DNA from: Sipunculus nudus
Lineage: Eukaryota > Annelida > Sipuncula > Golfingiida > Sipunculidae
Direction: 5' to 3'
Length of the DNA stretch: 64,000 nt
NCBI GenBank assembly: GCA_026874595.1
Contig: CM049311.1
Location: forward strand, 76,580,453 to 76,644,452
The translations under genes were made by a program, and so were the position numbers. The notes beneath the pieces are model-generated. The model saw nothing but the letters and a program-made list of their open reading frames with translations. It was not told the origin of the DNA and did no database searches. Below are positions 11,494-23,759 of the stretch, piece by piece (the stretch's first letter is position 1; each line of letters starts with the position of its first letter).

Positions 11494-12918
11494 TTTTTTT
11501 ATTTGAATACACTTTACAAACTGTATATATGTACAAGCAATGTTAGGTAAAAGTTTCATCTTTTTTTAACCTGAATAATTAATCAAACAACAGGTTGATG
11601 ATAGGGATTTGGTCTCCTTTTTCTGTGTTGTAGTTTTGTTAATTATTATTTTAACAGATTTCAGGACTTTGCTTTCTTTGTAATATTTTGTTTGGGCAAA
11701 AACACTAATGTTATCAGAAAAAAAGAAGCTTCTTGAGTTCACTGTAATCTGATTTCCTTTAAAAATGCATAGGTACTGGAAGAATCCTTGGCATTGTCAG
11801 CATATTTGGCCCTTTGTGACCCAACAGCCATTTCAGAAATGCTGATATCTTCCTCTGAATCCCCCTTTGCCTATAGGCTGCATTTTGAAATCTTAATGAC
11901 ACCCTAGAAGGATATCATTTTCTTTGCATACATGTAATGATTTTTATACATCTATAATTTATACCTAAATGCAAAATGGTAAAAATGTAAGAATTTACTC
12001 CTAAAGGTTAAGACAAGAAGGATTCACTCTGCATCTTTAGAATGTGCTGGAGAATGCAGTAAATTCTCTTTTTCTTTGCCAGGATTGGGATTAAACGAGG
12101 GTTCATGAAAATATCATGTATAGCCTACAAAGGTTTTGTAATAGTATATGCCTCTTAAAGAGGGTACAAAGGAGACTTAATGGGGCTCAAAGGTGAATGG
12201 TCATGTATGTGCAGACCCTTTCATAACTTATTTATCATCAGCAGCAAATTAGAGATAAATTATAAAACAGTCCTGCAGCATACACAATGGTTTTATATAG
12301 TTAGAGCTGGCATCACATTTTGTAAGGTCACTGACAGATTTTTCAAAGTTTAGCAGGAAGAATTTACCTAAAAATCTGTAATGTGTGAATTATTTAATCC
12401 TGATCAGCGCGAGAATTTTAGGCAGTTTGTTTACATTATCCCTTTGACAGTCTAGCTTAATTTCATAAAACCTTCAGGGCACCATTAAATAAAACCATCA
12501 GTAGCACTGTCAGATAAAACCAAGCACTTAAACACCTTGTTCAGCTTTGCCTGGAACACAAGGGAAAATCAGTTTCCATTGACTTTTATTAGTCTTAACC
12601 AACTTAAAAGGTGCCTGGCCCTAGTGAATTTGTCAAGAGATCTCTTGGCTAAATCCAATTGCAGATTCCCTGATTTATTCCTGCCCTGTTTTGTGCTGCG
12701 CAGTTTGATCCCATATTGGAGTCAGCCTTGGGCTTGTTGTCACAGGGCACGAAGATTAAGTGCAATTACTTGTTTCTCTCTGATTGAATATGAGTCGTTA
12801 TCAGACATTGGCATAGTAGTATTTTTACCCTGTGGAAAAAAGTTCTCAGTTTGTGTCAGCTTAATTGCATTGCTTGGCACTGTTAATTGTTGTTTTTCTA
12901 TGGCATCATTTCCTTTTT
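11494..12918. other. Intronic sequence without recognised feature
   Basis: No repeat termini were recognised. An open frame begins at 12537, but it runs into the F4 element and looks accidental. Confidence 0.5.
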
Positions 12919-13950
12919 TGCCCTCAGCCCTTAGGCTGATGGGCTATTGTCGTCACCCAAGCTGTCCGTCCGTCCGTCCGTCCGGCGTCCGTTAACTTTT
13001 ACCTTGTGAGCGGGATATCTTGAAAAGGATTCACCGTCAGAATTTTATTTCCTCAGTAAAGATGTATATTGACAAAATCTCGGTCAAGTTGGAAGATGGG
13101 TGACCTTGACCTATTTTTCTACATTTTAGAGCTGATTATAGAAAAACACTTAGATGCTTATTACTCAGTAACCATTTGGTGGATTTTCACAAAACTTACT
13201 ATGATTATTGGGACTGATAGTCTGTACCTGCTACACAAGTTTGGTGGCGCCACCTACAATTTCTGATTTTTAATTAATTTTTATCGGATTTTTCAACTTT
13301 GGGCTTGTGAGCGGGATATCTCTAAAAGGATTCACCGTAGGAATATTATTTTTTCAGTGAAGATGTATATTGACAAAATCTCGGTCAAGTTCGAAGATGG
13401 GTGACCTTGACCTATTTTTCTACGTTTTAGAGCTGATTATAGAAAAAACATTTAGAAGCTTATTTCTCAGGAACCATTTGGTGGATTTTCACAATACTTA
13501 CTATGATCATAGGGACTGATGGTCTGTAACTGCTGCACGAGTTTGGGGGCGCCACCTACAATTTCTGATTTTTAATGAATTTTTCTTGGATTTTTCAACT
13601 TTGTCCTTGTGAGCGGGATATCTCTTAAATGATTCACAATAGGAATTTTATTTCTTTGGTGAAGATGTATATGGACAAAATCTCGGTCAGGTTTGAAGAT
13701 GGGTGACCTTGATCTACTTTTCAAGGTCACAGAGCTTATAATAGAATAAAACTGAGAAGCTTATATTTCAGGAAGCATTTGGTGGATTGTTATGAATCAT
13801 GGTACATACCTCTCCATTTTAAATTTATAACTGAGACATGTACAGATATACATTCATGTGAGAACAGATATTTAGTACTTGTTACTGTTACCACCTCTAA
13901 ACACTGTTCTTTTGGCTGAGGGCTTTTGTCAGCTTCTGCTGATATTCTAG
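12919..13950 (+). mobile_element. F4 Helitron-like element, 1.03-kb copy
   Basis: The left end hairpin pairs GCCCTCAGCC with GGCTGATGGGC (about 12919-12943), followed by GTCCGTCCGTCCGTCC. Three units of about 300 bp start at GAGCGGGATATCT near 13009, 13311 and 13612; two have GGCGCCACCTAC boxes. The right end has GGCTGAGGGC (inverted match to the start), the hairpin TCAGC-TTCT-GCTGA, TATTCTAG and T. Other copies lie at 59619-60599 and 15229-18490. Confidence 0.85.
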
Positions 13951-14408
13951 TTGACCTCTGTTTTGAATGACTTGAAGAAAATTCCATAATTTTATGGAAA
14001 GAGTACAATTATGTTTTGCTTCTGTACATGCAAGTCCATCTGTTGTTTAAGTTATCAGTGCTGTCCATTGCAGAGTTAGTTGTAATTCACAAAAAAAAAA
14101 AAACATATTTATTTGCATACATTTATATCATTCAGCTGTTAAAACTCTGGCACATGAGTGAACTAAATATTTTATCAGGTTTATAAAAGATTTAGTTTCC
14201 ACCTTATTTTTTTTTTTTTGTAAATTTTCAAGAGATCTCTGCATTTTTTCATCCTGAGTTTTAAAGTAGCGTATTTTGATATTTGGTAGACATTGGTAAA
14301 AAACCCCATGTTTCAAGAAGTTGTTTGAATTGAAATTTGTATATTTTAGGGTCAAGATGAAGTGCCATTTTTACTCCCCCATCTAACATATTGCACATTC
14401 TAATTTTT
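13951..14408. other. Intronic sequence with A- and T-runs only
   Basis: An A13-like run lies near 14090 and a T12-like run near 14208. Nothing else recognised. Confidence 0.5.
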
Positions 14409-14499
14409 ATGCCCCCGCCACAAAGTGGCCAGGGCATATAGTTTTATCCATGTCCGTCCTTCCGTCATTCCGTCATTCCGAAATCAAACAGTTGTACAG

Positions 14500-15220
14500 A
14501 CTTTTTTTCGCAATGCCTGCAGATATTGGCCTGAATTTTTGTTGTGTGGGCAGATAATGACCAGTTACAGATCAAGTTTGCGTTTCGTCCCGGTTGACAT
14601 ACTTTTGACCGTTTTACGGCTCCTAAACTTAGAAAATTTCATGAAAAATAGAAATTTTCATGACAAATACACATGTACAGACTTTTTTTCGCAGTGCCTG
14701 CAGATATTGGCCTTATTTTTGGTGTGTGGGCAGATAAAGACCAGTTACAGGTCGAGTTCGCGTTTTGTCCCAGTTGACCTACTTTTGACCGTTTTACGGC
14801 TCCTAAATTTAGAAAAATTCATGAAAAATAGAAATTTTCATGACAAATACACATGTACAGATTTTTTTTCGCAATGCCTGCAGATATTGGCCTGATTTTT
14901 GGTGTGTGGGCAGATAATGACCAGTTACAGATCGAGTTTGCGTTTCATCCCGGTTGACCTACTTTTGAACGTTTTACAGCTCCTAAACTTAGAAAATTTC
15001 ATGAAAAATAGAAATTTTCATGACAAATACACATGTACGGACTTTTTTTCGCAATGCCTGCAGATATTGGCCTGATTTTTGGTGTGTTGGCAGATAATGA
15101 CCAGTTACAGATCGAGTTCACGTTTCGTCCCGGTTGACCTCCTTTTGACCGTTTTACGGCTCCTAAACTTAGAAAAATTCATGAAAAATAGAAATTTTCA
15201 TGACAAATACACATGTACAG
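14500..15220 (+). repeat. 180-bp tandem units of F5
   Basis: Four well-conserved units repeat every 180 bp, so one reading frame stays open by periodicity (14425-14895). Units carry TTTTTTTCGCAATGCCTGC, GACCAGTTACAGATCGAGTT and CATGAAAAATAGAAATTTTC, the last being an imperfect hairpin. More diverged units follow the nested insert at 18491-18840. Confidence 0.9.
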
Positions 15221-15228
15221 CCGTTTTT

Positions 15229-18200
15229 AGCCCTCAGCTCATAGGCTGATGGGCTATTTTCGTCACCCAAGCTGTCCGTCTGTCCATCCGTCCATCTGTC
15301 TGTCTGTCCGTCCGTCCGTTCCGCGTCTGTTAACTTTTACCTTGTGAGCGGGATATATCTAAAAGGATTCACCGTTGGATTTTTTATTTTATCAGTGAAG
15401 ATGTATATCGATAAAATCTCAGTCAAGTTCGAAGATGGGTGACCTTGACCCTTTTTTAGCTCAGCTGACTATAAGTCATCTGAGCTTTAGTCGTGGTCCA
15501 TTGTCCGTCCATCTGTCCGTCCTTCCGTCCATAGATGTGGCACGTTTTGAAACCGTAAGACCTAGGAATCCAAAATTCGGCATAATGTTAGATGTCCCCA
15601 AGATCTCCTACCAAGCCGAAAACTGGGTCTTTGCAACTTTGTTCCTTTGAGAAATTAAGGAAAAACCTCAATTTTTTATTAAAAACCTATGTTTACACTT
15701 CAGGACTGCCTAATATCAAAACCACTCATCTGTTTTTCCTCATATTTACTATAAATATTTCTCTATATAGTTCCTATGTACATGCTAGATATTATGCCTG
15801 TATTATTTAATTTTAAAAAGTTATGGGCCCAAACATAATGCATTTTGTAAAAAATCAGGAAAGATATTTGATCACTTAACACAAAAAATGTTAAAGCTAT
15901 GGAACTTTTTTCCAGTAATATAACTTTAATTAATCAAATTAAATTGTATACCCAAAATTAGATGAAAATCTTTTAAATTTTTTAAAATATTAATAAAAAT
16001 AAAAAATTGGTACCTTAAATTCTGCCCAAATTTGACCATGGCACGTTTTTTTCCTGTAAGTACTGTGGATTTAATTTTCACAGCATGTTTTTGTTAGCAT
16101 TTCAACTGTTAACACGAAAAATTTGAAACCAGTTGATCAAAAACTGTAGATTTTATTTAAGTTTTCAAGCACCATGTAACATATTGTTTACATCAAGCTA
16201 ATGTTATGCAGTTTGCTAGAGCTCAGCTCATGAGCTTCAGCTGTAAGTTCCTTAAATTTGGCATACAGTTAGATGTCTCCAAAATCCCCTACCATGCCAA
16301 GAATTTGGTCACTAGGACTTAATACCTTCGAGATATTAATGAAAAACTTCATTTTTCCATTAAAAACCCATTGTTACACTTCAAGACTGCCTAATATCAA
16401 AACCACTGATCTGACTTTAATCATAAATAATATACATATTTTTCATTCTCTATGCACATGCCAGAATGATGTCAGTATTGCGTAATTGTTTTAAGTTATG
16501 GGCCCAAACATAATGCACTTTGTAAAAAATTAAGAAATATATTTACTCCCTTAACAAGAGGATTGCTGAAGCTAGAGATTTTTTGTCTGGGATGTAACAT
16601 TATTTAATCAAGATTCAATTGAATACCAAAAATTAGTTCTGAATTTTTCAAATTTTATAAGTTATTAGTATAAATATAAAATTAGTACCTTAAATTTTGC
16701 CCAACTGTGACCATGGCACGTTTGTTTCCCGTGAGCACTGTTGATATAATTTTCATATCATGCACACATAAGGATTTCAGCTTTTTAGTTTAGAAAGCTG
16801 AAAGAAATTGGCTAAAAATTGTAGCTTTTATTAATGTTTTTTATGAGACCCTGTCAGACTGGGCTCTCTCCAGCCCCTCTTGAGTCACCTGTATTATGCA
16901 TGCTTGAGGCGAGGCATACACGGAATCCAGGCAGCTTATGGCCAGCCACAGTTGATCCAGGTGTCCAACCAAACTCATCTAGTAGTTTTAACCAACAACA
17001 TAACAATAAACAATAAATTAATAAATTTTTATTGGTTTTTAATAACAAATTAAAGAAAAATAGAAAAGGAATTTGTTAGTTTATAATAACAGGAAATTAA
17101 CTTGCAGTTACTGATGATATAAGAATCTTGTATCAATGGGTAGAATGTCACATATTCCAAATAACACAATGCAGTAACCTATGGCATTTTTCAGTTCAGT
17201 TTTAATGATAAAGAAGTAAATCATATTATTCATTACTAATCATTAGGGATCATATGAAGGAAATTAATGATAGACAAAGATGCAGTTGATGATATTAATC
17301 TAGATTCCTACTGTGTCTAATGTGTACATTGATGTGAAATTAGTCCAAAATGAATTTTTTACAGTTATTTTTTAATATAAATAAAAGCCATAAAACCAGG
17401 TACTTATGATCATTATTTAAATGTGTGAATTTTGTATATTCTGGATTCTCAACATCATTGTTTGGTGAAAACTGAATAAATACCAGACATGGTGCGAATA
17501 CTTTGTAATTGTATTTAAATACGAATATGATTATGTACTCCATTATAAAATTTCTTGCATAAAGAATGGGAATTCAGGTAAAAATGAAAGTATATTAATA
17601 CTTTGCAAATACTTTCAAAATGTATTCATGTATGCATTCATGAATATATTCTTTAATATTATTTTAATAATCATATCAGTTATATTTCATTTTAAAAACT
17701 CATATGATTCTCTTATTATTTTTAATAAAAATTATATTTGGGACAATATTTGTAATTTTTTTTAATAAATAGTTAAACTCTTATATTATATGTTCTGCTT
17801 ATAAGTTATATGGCCAAGTCAAAATCTGTGTGACAAAAGTACTCCATTTGTTAATAAATTAAATGAAATCAATCCTCTTCCCTGTCTCCAAAGGTACTAT
17901 CAAAATCATACATAAGCTAAACAACAACAACTCATAATACAGCTTATATTTATTACCACACAAAACCAGCATGTGCCTCATTTCTAAATAATATTTTTTT
18001 ATCATATATAACAGCTGAGCGTCGTGACCCATAGGTCCCTTGTTTTCTACATTTTACGGCTGATTATAGAAAAACACTCAGAAGTATATATCTCAGGAAC
18101 CATTGTGTGGATTTTCACAAAACTTACTATGATCATTGGGACTGATGGTCTGTATGTGCTGCACAATTTTGGTGGCCCACCTGCAATTTCTGATTTTTTA

Positions 18201-18490
18201 ATGAAATTTTATCGGATTTTTTCAATTTTGGCCTTTTGTGCAGGATATCTCCAAAGGTATTCAACACAGTAACTTCGTTTCTTCAGTGCTATTGCATTAT
18301 ATTTACTAAAATCTTAGTCAAGTTCAAAGATGGGTGATCTTGACATACTTTTCAAGGTCACAGAGCTTAGTATAGAAAAAAACTTAGGAGCTTATTTCTC
18401 AGGAAGCATTTGGTGGATTGTTATGAAACATGGTATATACCTCTCCAGTTTAAATTTATAAATGATTATCAACTTTTGCTAATATTCTAG
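15229..18490 (+). mobile_element. F4 element nested in F5 and itself split by F1b
   Basis: The left hairpin AGCCCTCAGCTCA / GGCTGATGGGCT lies at 15229-15255, followed by CTGTCCGTCC-type repeats. The F4 unit breaks off after GACCTTGACC, the F1b element follows, and F4 resumes at 18043 with TTTTCTACATTTTACGG. It ends CAACTTTTGCTAATATTCTAG at 18490. F5 resumes at once with TTTCGCAATGC. About 677 bp without the insert. The 3' subterminal inverted copy is lost or decayed here. Confidence 0.85.
15458..18042 (+). mobile_element. F1b element, innermost of three nested elements
   Basis: This is a 2585-bp copy of the same element as 8864-11493, with intact 5' hairpin, microsatellite, two 684-bp units, AT-rich module and the CAGCTGAGCGTCGTGACC ... 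CCCTTG end. Compared with that copy it lacks about 29 bp near 16890. It lies in a T run of the F4 unit (GACCTTGACC...TTTTTCTACATTTTA), which shows that it inserted between T and T. Confidence 0.9.
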
Positions 18491-18879
18491 TTTCGCAATG
18501 CAATGCTTACAGATACTGGCCTAATGTTTGGTCTGTGGGTGCATAATGACCCCTTACAGATCGAGTTCGCGTTTCGTCCCATTTAACCTATTTTTCACCA
18601 TATGACAGATCCTGAACATAGAAAATTTCATGAAAGACAGAAATTTTCATGAAAAATGCACATATATGGACTTTTTTTCACAATGCCTGCAGATACTGGC
18701 CTGATTTTTGGTGTGTTGCTTGATAATGACCCTTTACAGATAGAGTTTGCATTTTGCCCTTGTTGACCTACTTTTGACCATACAACAACACCTCCTGAAC
18801 TTAAAAAATTATACAAAATTTAACAAATGTTTCTAATTTGCCCCGGGCGGGGGCATTCGTGTCGTTCCGACACATCTAG

Positions 18880-21138
18880 TTATCTGATGATCTAATAGGC
18901 CGACCTTAGTTTTAGTATCAAATTCTTCCACCAGAAACCAGGTTAAGTTGCAGCCAATTAGTAGGAGAAAGGCTGCATATATATTACCAGCAGAAAAAAA
19001 AACTGCTGTAGTATCTATATCTGCATCAGCTGCAAATTCATTCATATGTATCATACCTGATCAAATTTATGAAATTGCTTTTAGATTTTCACTGTAGATT
19101 AAAGTACCAGGTATATTAAGTATACATGAAATATTATGTATTCTCCTTAATATACTACAGTATCCGTCAGTGTTTTATTCCAAACCCTTTTGCTAACTCA
19201 CATACACAAGTGGATAAAAGCTTGCACCAGGCGTTACAAGTGGTGCAAAACATAAACATATAGCCAACTTGCCACCTGGTGGCATCTTTAAAAATCAAGA
19301 TTTTCAGGCTTCCAACGAGTGTTTCTTCTATGTTTCTTCTTTCATGGTACTTCTTTTTTGGAAATTGTTGCACGTGTGCATGTTAGGACCTCTGGTCTTG
19401 TTATGTCTTGTTATGGTAAACAGACTGTGTTACTCACACACAGCACCATAACAACGTATAGATCATTTGAACTGGGTATTGTAAGTCCATGTGTCGGGAT
19501 GATTTTCCTGGGAAACTGTTGTATCCAGCCAAAATGAGCTTATAACATGAGATAATTCATATTTTATTGCAATGTTTATGAACCTTTAAAGGAGCAGATA
19601 TAGGTGAAAATTAACATTAACATTATATGTGGAGTAGCCAATAAATAAGAATCTTTAGTGGAGCTGTCTCCTTCTGGCACCAGTGATTTTGGTTCATTCA
19701 CCCACAATTTGACCTTTCCTTTATACATGTAATATTTTCAGGTGATAAGGAGCTTGCTTTAGAAATGTGACTCAAACTTAGAGGTCACCTTGCAAAATGA
19801 CTCTTTTTAATTCTTGCTCATTTTTAACCATGTTAACTTTACTTGAGACTTGTTTATCAATTGAAACAACATCATGTTGAATTAAGTAAATTTTAGGTCA
19901 TGTTTATCTAATAGAAAATTGCTTATAATAAAAAAGTATAATACTAAAACTTGTCCTTGCACAGGGCTTTTAAATATCAATTAAATGAAGTACATTGTTT
20001 GTGTTCCACCCCTGTTACAGTAATTTTTAATAATCTGATTAATCAAACAGACATACATTTAAAGGTATGAAATATATGAATTATGTAAACACTTGTGCAC
20101 CCTATAATTTTTAAACTAACCAAGTAACTAAGATAGAATATACTTATTAGGATTTGAAATGCTTTTCATGGCCTTCCTCAATATTTCTGAGTTTCTTTTT
20201 TTTTTTAATAAGGTTCAAAATCCCTTAAAGATTTTCATACACTCTGGTAGTATTTTTACTTTAATCCCCTGTTTATTTTGCAAATGGCCAATACTTTTAC
20301 AAATTATAGAATATTTCAAATCCAAAATATACAAGAAGGATATAATATTTATGATTGGTCACATAAAACAATATTTAAGGAATAATTTTGCTGTCACAAA
20401 ATCATAAAACTTAAAATATGTTAATCTGGTAATAATTGAACTTTATATCCACAAAAATAATTTAACTAAATATCTTGATAGTGTGTTGAGTTTAATTGCT
20501 TGATTCAAAATGTCAAAGAATCATAATACTTTGTTTTAGATGGGCTTTAAAAGTAATTTATTTTTTGACAGATGTTATATCAGTGATGCAAATGTTACAA
20601 AGGAAATGGAAAGAAACTGACAGGGTGAGGAACACTGTATGCCCTCTCAAGACCTTCCAGTTCCAGGCACTTATGAGACCTCAACCGTCTATTCTTCAAT
20701 CATCCCAGCTTTGTGCCTTGGTCTATTTATTAAATATTTGAACAAGAATCCTTTCAAAGAGTTTGGCCTAAAGTTGGCAGCATTCATACTTCTAAAATAC
20801 TCTATTAACATTTCATGACTGTTCTTTAGCTGACTGTCATTAGTGACAACAGTCTCCTTTAAGATTTTCTGCAGGTGTAAAGGTGTTGACATGAAGGTGC
20901 TTCATGCTTGTTTGAATATTAATGGCTAGACCCTTGTTCCCACAGGTGCAAAAGTTTGGAAGAAAAAGTACAATTTTATGTTATTTAACTTGCTGAACTT
21001 CTAAAGTCAATTTTCAGTAGAGAGAGATTTACCTTACAGCAAAACACCAGAGCTTAAAACAGAAATTATCTTTTTTTTTCAGTCTACGTTTTAACAGTGT
21101 TCGCAGGCATTCAGGCAATTGTGGAAAAAAACCCTGGA
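18880..21138. other. Intronic sequence without recognised gene
   Basis: A short palindrome GCCACCTGGTGGC at 19271-19283 resembles the core motif of the mobile elements but has no element around it. Poly-T and AT-rich tracts occur. Nothing coding was recognised. Confidence 0.5.
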
Positions 21139-22758
21139 AAATGAGTTACCTTTTTTTCCATGCAGGGACAAGATGGAAATTTAGAAAAATTTCTTAAATC
21201 AGCAGCAACTGGGAATTTCATTAACCTTAAACAAAAAATAGTCAGTTTTGTCAAATTCTGTTCCCATAGGATGATTGGTCCCTGTAACTTTGTATCACAG
21301 TATATACATGTATACAACACCTAAAAGGGTTTTAGTTTCACCATGTCCACTGCATCTGTTGCTCATTGCAACAAAATTGAAAATGTGTCAGACTGTTTAT
21401 AATTATCCTGGAATTCTGAATATTAATATGCAGTAAAAGAGGGATGTTAAGGAACAATGAATTTTGTAACATTAAATACTTAGAGCCCTTTTATATGCAT
21501 ACTTCCAATGCTCAGTGTCCAGTTTTCAGCAATTTTCTGTTTCCATAGTAAAATTTATACTGTGGTATCAATAATGTTAAGATGGCCTTTATTTTATCAG
21601 TAAAACATGGGTATATTTGATGAGTTTGTGAAATCTCTTACAAAATGAGATCATGAATGATAGAATAGGCCTAAAAATGGACATTATCAATTAAGTTATG
21701 GACAGATGGCAAGTGATGGACAACACCATATCTATCATTCATATCTCCCAGGGAGAAATCTTTGCTGTGACCCAGGTATTCATAGTACTGTTTATGGTTT
21801 AATACTGGCCAAATCTTGCAAATGAGCACAATAAAGAAGAAATTTTGGCAAGAATTGCATCACTTTACCCTGACATCAAAGTGAACTTCAAAGAATTGGT
21901 GGAATAGTTAACAGAGTGTTTGTAGCCCATAGCTAAAGGACTACCTGTAAATGAGTTACCTTTTTTTCCATGCAGGGACAAGATGGAAATTTAGAAAAAT
22001 TTCTTAAATCAGCAGCAACTGGGAATTTCATTAACCTTAAACAAAAAATAGTCAGTTTTGTCAAATTCTGTTCCCTTAGGATGATTGGTCCCTGTAACTT
22101 TGTATCACAGTATATACATGTATACAACACCTAAAAGGGTTTTAGTTTCACCATGTCCACTGCATCTGTTGCTCATTGCAACAAAATTGAAAATGTGTCA
22201 GACTGTTTATAATTATCCTGGAATTCTGAATATTAATATGCAGTAAAAGAGAGATGTTAAGGAACAATGAATTTTGTAACATTAAATACTTAGAGCCCTT
22301 TTATATGCATACTTCCAATCCTCAGTGTCCAGATTTCAGCAATTTTCTGTTTCCATAGTAAAATTTATACTGTGGTGTCAATAATGTTAAGATGGCCTTT
22401 ATTTTATCAGTAAAACATGGGTATATTTGATGAGTTTGTGAAATCTCTTACAAAATGAGATCATGAATGATAGAATAGGCCTAAAAATGGACATTATCAA
22501 TTAAGTTATGGACAGATGGCAAGTGATGGACAACACCATATCTATCATTCATATCTCCCAGGGAGAAATCTTTGCTGTGACCCAGGTATTCATAGTACTG
22601 TTTATGGTTTAATACTGGCCAAATCTTGCAAATGAGCACAATAAAGAAGAACTTTTGGCAAGAATTGCATCACTTTACCCTGACATCAAAGTGAACTTCA
22701 AAGAATTGGTGGAATAGTTAACAGAGTGTTTGTAGCCCATAGCTAAAGGACTACCTGT
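21139..22758. repeat. 810-bp tandem duplication
   Basis: Copy 1 (21139-21948) and copy 2 (21949-22758) repeat with an offset of exactly 810 bp. I see only about six single-base differences (for example CCCATAGG/CCCTTAGG, GAGGG/GAGAG, CCAATGCTC/CCAATCCTC, GTATCAAT/GTGTCAAT, AATTTTGG/ACTTTTGG) and no indel. The unit starts AAATGAGTTACC and ends GGACTACCTGT. It does not show the mobile-element ends found elsewhere and has no long open frame. The high identity implies a recent segmental duplication, or an assembly artefact. Confidence 0.95.
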
Positions 22759-23759
22759 ACAAAAGTGGCAGGAGCATCTCTTGATGATCAATGGTAGCCA
22801 GCTAATGCCAGTGAAAGAAAGGCCAAGTCTTCTCTGTATTGTTGCCAGCTGATCCAGCACAAGCCACTTCTTATAAGTGTATAAGTAACAGGACAAAAAA
22901 AATATATATGGATGAAACTTAATACAAAGTCACATGAAATTCATGCACACAAAAACAATTCATTGTTTGTGATTAAAACTGTTAAATGCATGTATCATTA
23001 AAAATATCACCAATCAGCTTGAACACATGTGTATGCTGTTGACAGGCTTAAGTCCATTTTCTTTAGCTTAAAATTGTTTTTATTATGTTCATGATTTTAA
23101 ATCTGGGCTTCTCCATTGTCATTATAGTATTCCTGTAGCTTTTATATTCTTTGTAAAAATGAAATACATTAGAACCAACTGCCATGACATGGTATATCTA
23201 TTAAGATCATTTGATATATTTTGTGATATAATATATGTCCAGGATGCTGTATGATTCAGAGACAAGCAGGAAAATCCTTCCATGATAAAAAAAAAGCTTT
23301 GTCAATTATATGGGTGTGTTTAATTCAGAATTTGCCAGTTGACATTACCTTAAATTATTGATCAAAGGTTATCAATTAAGCCAGGAATCTTGAAAAGACA
23401 AGCTTCTGGTAGACAGAATTGCCTTTTGTTCTGGTTATTCAGATTTACAAAGTTAAACTAAATTAGGAGAATTTAAAACATATGCTCTTTTGATTGACAG
23501 GATTTTTATATAAATGTTTCTGCTGTTGGCCATGATGACAGCTGCACCTGCTGTTTCAGTATTCTTTCGTTATTTCACTTTGAATAGCCCTCGCTTGTCA
23601 CTAGGGGTTTGACATTGCTTGCTGGCAGCTAGCTACCAGTTTGAATTCCTACCTCTCCTGAAGTTATTGATCAATGGTGACATCGAATGTAATATTTCTT
23701 GACAGAGTGGGTTAGGATACCAACTTATCATTATACCTCAAGGCTTATTTGTTATAATT
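22759..23759. other. Intronic sequence without recognised feature
   Basis: Nothing beyond AT-rich sequence and an A9 run near 23288 was seen. Confidence 0.5.

Larger units (their letters stand above)
14409..18879 (+). mobile_element. F5 Helitron-like element, split by a nested F4 that holds an F1
   Basis: The left end ATGCCCCCGCC pairs with a nearby GGGCAT and recurs inverted as GGCGGGGGCAT at 18847-18855. A CCGTC-type run follows the start. The body has units of 180 bp (TGCCTGCAGATATTGGCC near 14514, 14695, 14875, 15055, and diverged copies after 18490). The right end is the hairpin GTGTCG-TT-CCGACAC, ATCTAG and T. The native length without the insert is about 1.2 kb. T residues flank both ends. 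Confidence 0.85.

Noticed and set aside
12537-12995. 152-codon open frame
   Set aside because: It starts in plain intron and ends inside the F4 terminus and its CCGT repeat. No family motif is seen, and Cys/Leu-rich composition suggests chance.
14425-14895. 156-codon open frame with 60-residue internal repeats
   Set aside because: The F5 unit is 180 bp, so any frame open in one unit stays open in the next. It is a by-product of the tandem array.
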